From IMG/VR virus record IMGVR_UViG_3300033149_000928, positions 20,414 through 84,413 of that record: a stretch of DNA of 64,000 bases. One strand, given 5' to 3'. Origin of the DNA: a virus. The notes beneath the pieces were generated by a model that was not told the origin of the DNA, did no database searches, and saw nothing but the letters and a program-made list of their open reading frames with translations. A program made the translations under genes and the position numbers. Shown here piece after piece: positions 61,126-64,000 of this stretch (the stretch's first letter is position 1; the number at the start of each line of letters is the position of its first letter).

Positions 61126-64000
61126 TCGTTTCTCCTTCTTCTCCAGACTCACTACCATATACAATAGTATCAACTTCTCTAGGTAGTTTCATTGTCATAC
61201 AATTCTTCATAGCTCCAAGACTCATAGCCTGGAGATCACGTTTCTTCTTTAGATTCTCTAGTATAAGGACATCTGTTTCCAGGTGAATAATATCAATAAT
61301 AGTAGCACCAAGATTGACATCCATACCTGAACGGTGGATACGATCTTCTGACTGTATCCTACTCTCAGCATTGAAGTCATTACTATAATAAATGATGACT
61401 GGAGATGCTGTAAGATTAAGACCCATACCAGCAGCCCCAGGTTGACCAACAAAAGCTATACGCGGATATTTCTCTAATAGTTCTTTCCGGCGTGGATGGG
61501 TACGATCCATAGCGATAAGGAGTTCATCACTATTTGTTGCTTGGTTTGGATCATCACCTATGGGATTGAAGATATGCCATCCTCGACCATCTACACGTAA
61601 TACAACCCATTTCCTTTCAGTACAAGTCGATGTAATACGATCAATGGACCCAGTGAAACCACCATAGATTACTACTCGACCCTCTTCATCATATTGATCT
61701 AGTAAATCAATAAGGACATTAACCTTTGGGCAGGGCACTTCTTGTACTATACGTGTTTTCTTATCTACTTCTTTTCTTCCACCACACGTATCACAAATAA
61801 CCATTTCCCCTGTAACTTCTTCATCTTCACTTGGTCCCATCCTACTCATTTTAGTATTTAAATCTTCTTCATTATTATTACCTTCTTCATTTTCTTCCTC
61901 TTCACTCTCATATACAGCCGCATTAACTTCTCCAGCGCCTTTACAACGTGGACAGGTTTCTTTACCTACAACCTCTTCCCGATACTGGAATCCATCGCTC
62001 AGTTCCCTTGCCAATGTCAAACCAGTTACAACTCTAGGGGCTGTATCAATAATAGTCTTAGCTACTTGCAATATGGATTGTGTTGGTTTACACTCAATAA
62101 TTTTGTATGTTTTCGCAGGGAGATCAAGACAATCTTCTTTGAAAATAACTACTGCAAGTCCCTTCATACGACGATAAAGTGCCTCTATTTCATTCTTTGA
62201 CTTAGTGAAATGATGGGAACTTACACTTGTTAAGTCATGGTTAATATGATCCTCGAACTCACCACATTCTTTACATTTATTTTCATCATCTAGCCAAGTT
62301 ATTAGATAAGGGTATGTGCCTCCGGTAATCTGTTGTTCACGTTGAACAATTAATCCAAGTCTATTTTTGAATTTATTAATATCTCCTTCTTTTAAGAAAC
62401 CTGGACAACTTACTTCACAATTATGAGCTACAAGACCATTAGCAGAAAAACAATGTTCCTCTGGTACTGTAATATCATAGACATCTTCGATCTTATCCTT
62501 AGTTATTGAAGTTATTTTTGCTGTTTCTTTTGCTCTCCAAGTATGTCTATTTTTTATTCTCTTTTTTAATTTTTTATTTTTTCTAGGTATATTAAAGCCT
62601 ACTCTCTCATAAAAACGTACAGCTTCATTCCCTATTATTATTAATTCATAACTAATTAAAGAAGTATTAATTTCTCTACCTTTTATTTTTGATTTTTTAT
62701 TCTTTTTAGTTTGTAATGTACTATAAATACCTAAAGACTGCAACATTAATTGAACTTTATATATTCTATCTCTATTTACTTGACTCAAGGCTACATACAA
62801 TGTTGATTTCCTAACGTATCCATCAGCATCAAAAAATCCACTAAGAAATCCTTTTATGAAATCACTAGATGCAGATAACATAAGATTAGATATTTCTTTT
62901 TTACTATTTAGCTCCCATTCTTTTATTAATGAATTTATTTTACCCCCATAAATACGTTGAGATTCTCCTTGTATAGATATATTACTTTGATTAAGAATCT
63001 CTTGAACATAAGGCATAATACAAAAATCATCAGGGAAAAATTGCAATAAACCTCGTCCATTTTTATCTATTGATCCATCCCCATATAACAAACCAATAAT
63101 ATATCCATCTTCATATGTTCCGATACCATTCCAAGTATGGTAATGTCCAGAGTTAGATACTACAAGATTATCTCCTTCTTTTAATTCTTGTAATTCTCTC
63201 CAAATTGGAAAACTATCATAATCAACCATAAAACGATGATCTTCTGTAGCCCTTACTGAATAACCTTCTTTTGTTTCGATCTTATATAATTGTTTTGTTC
63301 CTGTTTTAAAGAAACCCTCCGTTTTAATCTTTTTCCCATTCACTATAATATAGCAAGTTTGATTTACTAAATCTTTAACGCTTCGTATACCTTCACTAGT
63401 GTTAATGTAGGTATCGGCAGGTATGCACTGGTTGTACCAATCAGCCGGACTCTTCGGTGCTGGAGAACCAGACAATAAGAGGCAGAAACCCTCCATTTTC
63501 CAGTCCTCTCTGATACCTTCAGCAAGTTGTAAAGCCGCTTGACTTCTAAGTGCCGTAGGTGTTTTAATTTTTGAGGACTCATCAAATATCACTCCATGTG
63601 GGGCTTTATCGTTACCGATCCACCCTCCAATAGTATCTCGTAATCCCTCATAGGTCATTACCACAGGTTTAACTTTACAATCCCATTTCGAAAATTCTAA
63701 TCTAGCTGCTTTCAATGCACTTCTCGGTCCGATCCAATACCAATCATCAAACCCACTTTGCTCCATAACCTCAATAGCCGCAAGGGATTTCCCTGTATTT
63801 TGATGATTAATACCATCATCTGTAAAATAATTTCCATACTTAGGTATCGTCAAATCATAGACTTTTTGATTTGGTAAATCAATGAACTCCGCATTCCTTA
63901 GTGGCAATACCTTCATTCTCTGCAATGAAGCAGGGAATAAATGTTCCGACTCTCTCGCTACTATGAAATGTCCAGGCTTCTCGAAATCTATCTGCTTTAT
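61118..64000 (-). CDS. SNF2-like helicase interrupted by two inteins; 5' end beyond window
   Basis: The frame is open through 64000. Host protein segments: TGKSLAAIEVMEQSG (Walker A end), GVIFDESSKIKTPTALRSQ (DExx box), LLLSGSPAPKSPADWYNQ (motif III), then after the second intein CEVSCPGFLKEGDIN, a CPRCKGAGEV/ICDTCGGRKEVD zinc segment, VVIYGGFTGSIDRI, GAAGMGLNLTAS (motif V) and QSEDRIHRSG (motif VI). This is a SNF2/DEAD-type phage helicase. A palindrome variant encodes IDLLDQ (61694-61710). Both insertion points are in the ATPase core: Walker A and after motif III. After splicing it would act in replication or recombination. Confidence 0.9.
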   Translation of the reverse strand: MKQIDFEKPGHFIVARESEHLFPASLQRMKVLPLRNAEFIDLPNQKVYDLTIPKYGNYFTDDGINHQNTGKSLAAIEVMEQSGFDDWYWIGPRSALKAARLEFSKWDCKVKPVVMTYEGLRDTIGGWIGNDKAPHGVIFDESSKIKTPTALRSQAALQLAEGIREDWKMEGFCLLLSGSPAPKSPADWYNQCIPADTYINTSEGIRSVKDLVNQTCYIIVNGKKIKTEGFFKTGTKQLYKIETKEGYSVRATEDHRFMVDYDSFPIWRELQELKEGDNLVVSNSGHYHTWNGIGTYEDGYIIGLLYGDGSIDKNGRGLLQFFPDDFCIMPYVQEILNQSNISIQGESQRIYGGKINSLIKEWELNSKKEISNLMLSASSDFIKGFLSGFFDADGYVRKSTLYVALSQVNRDRIYKVQLMLQSLGIYSTLQTKKNKKSKIKGREINTSLISYELIIIGNEAVRFYERVGFNIPRKNKKLKKRIKNRHTWRAKETAKITSITKDKIEDVYDITVPEEHCFSANGLVAHNCEVSCPGFLKEGDINKFKNRLGLIVQREQQITGGTYPYLITWLDDENKCKECGEFEDHINHDLTSVSSHHFTKSKNEIEALYRRMKGLAVVIFKEDCLDLPAKTYKIIECKPTQSILQVAKTIIDTAPRVVTGLTLARELSDGFQYREEVVGKETCPRCKGAGEVNAAVYESEEEENEEGNNNEEDLNTKMSRMGPSEDEEVTGEMVICDTCGGRKEVDKKTRIVQEVPCPKVNVLIDLLDQYDEEGRVVIYGGFTGSIDRITSTCTERKWVVLRVDGRGWHIFNPIGDDPNQATNSDELLIAMDRTHPRRKELLEKYPRIAFVGQPGAAGMGLNLTASPVIIYYSNDFNAESRIQSEDRIHRSGMDVNLGATIIDIIHLETDVLILENLKKKRDLQAMSLGAMKNCMTMKLPREVDTIVYGSESGEEGETNA
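62420..63427 (-). other. Intein with LAGLIDADG homing endonuclease
   Basis: 336 residues within the helicase. It starts with Cys (CIPADTYINTSEG, block A), has ATEDHRFMV (block B, TxxH), two DOD motifs IIGLLYGDGS and FLSGFFDADG, and a C-terminal VYDITVPEEHCFSANGLVAHN, followed by Cys+1. All splicing residues are present. The DOD aspartates are intact. A palindrome half (63359-63373) encodes KDLVNQTC near residue 19 of the intein. Confidence 0.9.
63797..64000 (-). other. C-terminal part of a second intein at the Walker A site
   Basis: IKQIDFEKPGHFIVARES ... KVYDLTIPKYGNYFTDDGINHQN is the block F/G end of an intein, followed directly by T-G-K-S of the helicase Walker A motif (Thr+1). The penultimate residue is Gln rather than the usual His, an allowed variation. 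A palindrome variant (63866-63882) encodes FIDLPNQKV. The rest lies outside the window. Confidence 0.8.

Noticed and set aside
1-64000. CRISPR array
   Set aside because: The palindromes are irregularly spaced over kilobases and lie in genes; no regular repeat-spacer pattern is present.

Overview
The window is part of a tailed double-stranded DNA phage (Caudoviricetes) or an equivalent prophage/metagenomic phage contig. Every supported gene lies on the minus strand, so the biological reading order runs from position 64000 down to 1. Genes are tightly packed, most starts carry a GGAGG-type ribosome binding site, and many stop/start pairs overlap (ATGA, TGATG). The capsid, portal, terminase and tail genes indicate siphovirus-like morphology: a P22-like HK97-fold coat protein, a GpA-type terminase, a tube protein, a frameshifted tail chaperone and a 1353-residue tape measure. 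By the usual 0.15 nm per residue the tail would be about 200 nm long. The host cannot be named from sequence. Both ends cut through genes, so the genome is larger than 64 kb.

Layout in reading order. 64000-54661: replication and nucleic-acid enzymes (SNF2-like helicase with two inteins, ParB, small membrane protein, methyltransferase, family A DNA polymerase, VRR-NUC nuclease, NYN-like protein, C39-like protein). 54660-54242: AT-rich non-coding half-site cluster directly upstream of a sigma factor (54241-53579). 53566-26765: about 70 small genes, many with zinc-binding CxxC pairs, interspersed with recognisable enzymes (DUF932 protein, ATP-dependent DNA ligase, sulfotransferase-like protein, glutaredoxin-like protein, GHKL ATPase, PD-(D/E)XK nuclease) and one tRNA-Leu(UAA). 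A 690-bp non-coding array of degenerate pentamers sits at 37950-37265. 26760-24859: large non-coding region with a candidate structured RNA, hairpin pairs and repeated promoter-like words. 24858-23255: a GC-richer island with a second ParB-like protein. 23250-22673: non-coding, with a telomere-like heptamer array. 22672-1: the virion module (small and large terminase, portal, adaptor, scaffold, coat, connector proteins, receiver-domain protein, tube, chaperone, tape measure, distal tail, fibres, holin candidate).

The most unusual property is a short palindrome, core TTGATTTASTAAATCAA, scattered through the whole window. I find about 20 copies between genes and about 30 inside genes. Inside genes it is nearly always in the one frame that reads Asp-Leu-x-Asn-Gln; where another frame is used, the copy has base changes that remove the stop codons. 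It occurs in unrelated proteins, including polymerase, ligase, nuclease, methyltransferase, sigma factor, sulfotransferase and the intein itself. A second shared module is an N-terminal R-x-W-Y-G peptide on five different virion proteins, twice fused directly to the palindrome. These two features and the pentamer array are what I would look at first.

Several small genes carry apparent indels at short sequence runs or an in-frame stop (29.1, 31.9, 35.2, 48.7, 49.1 and 52.3 kb). They may be decaying genes, recoding sites or sequencing errors. All family assignments are from motif reading; no database search was run.
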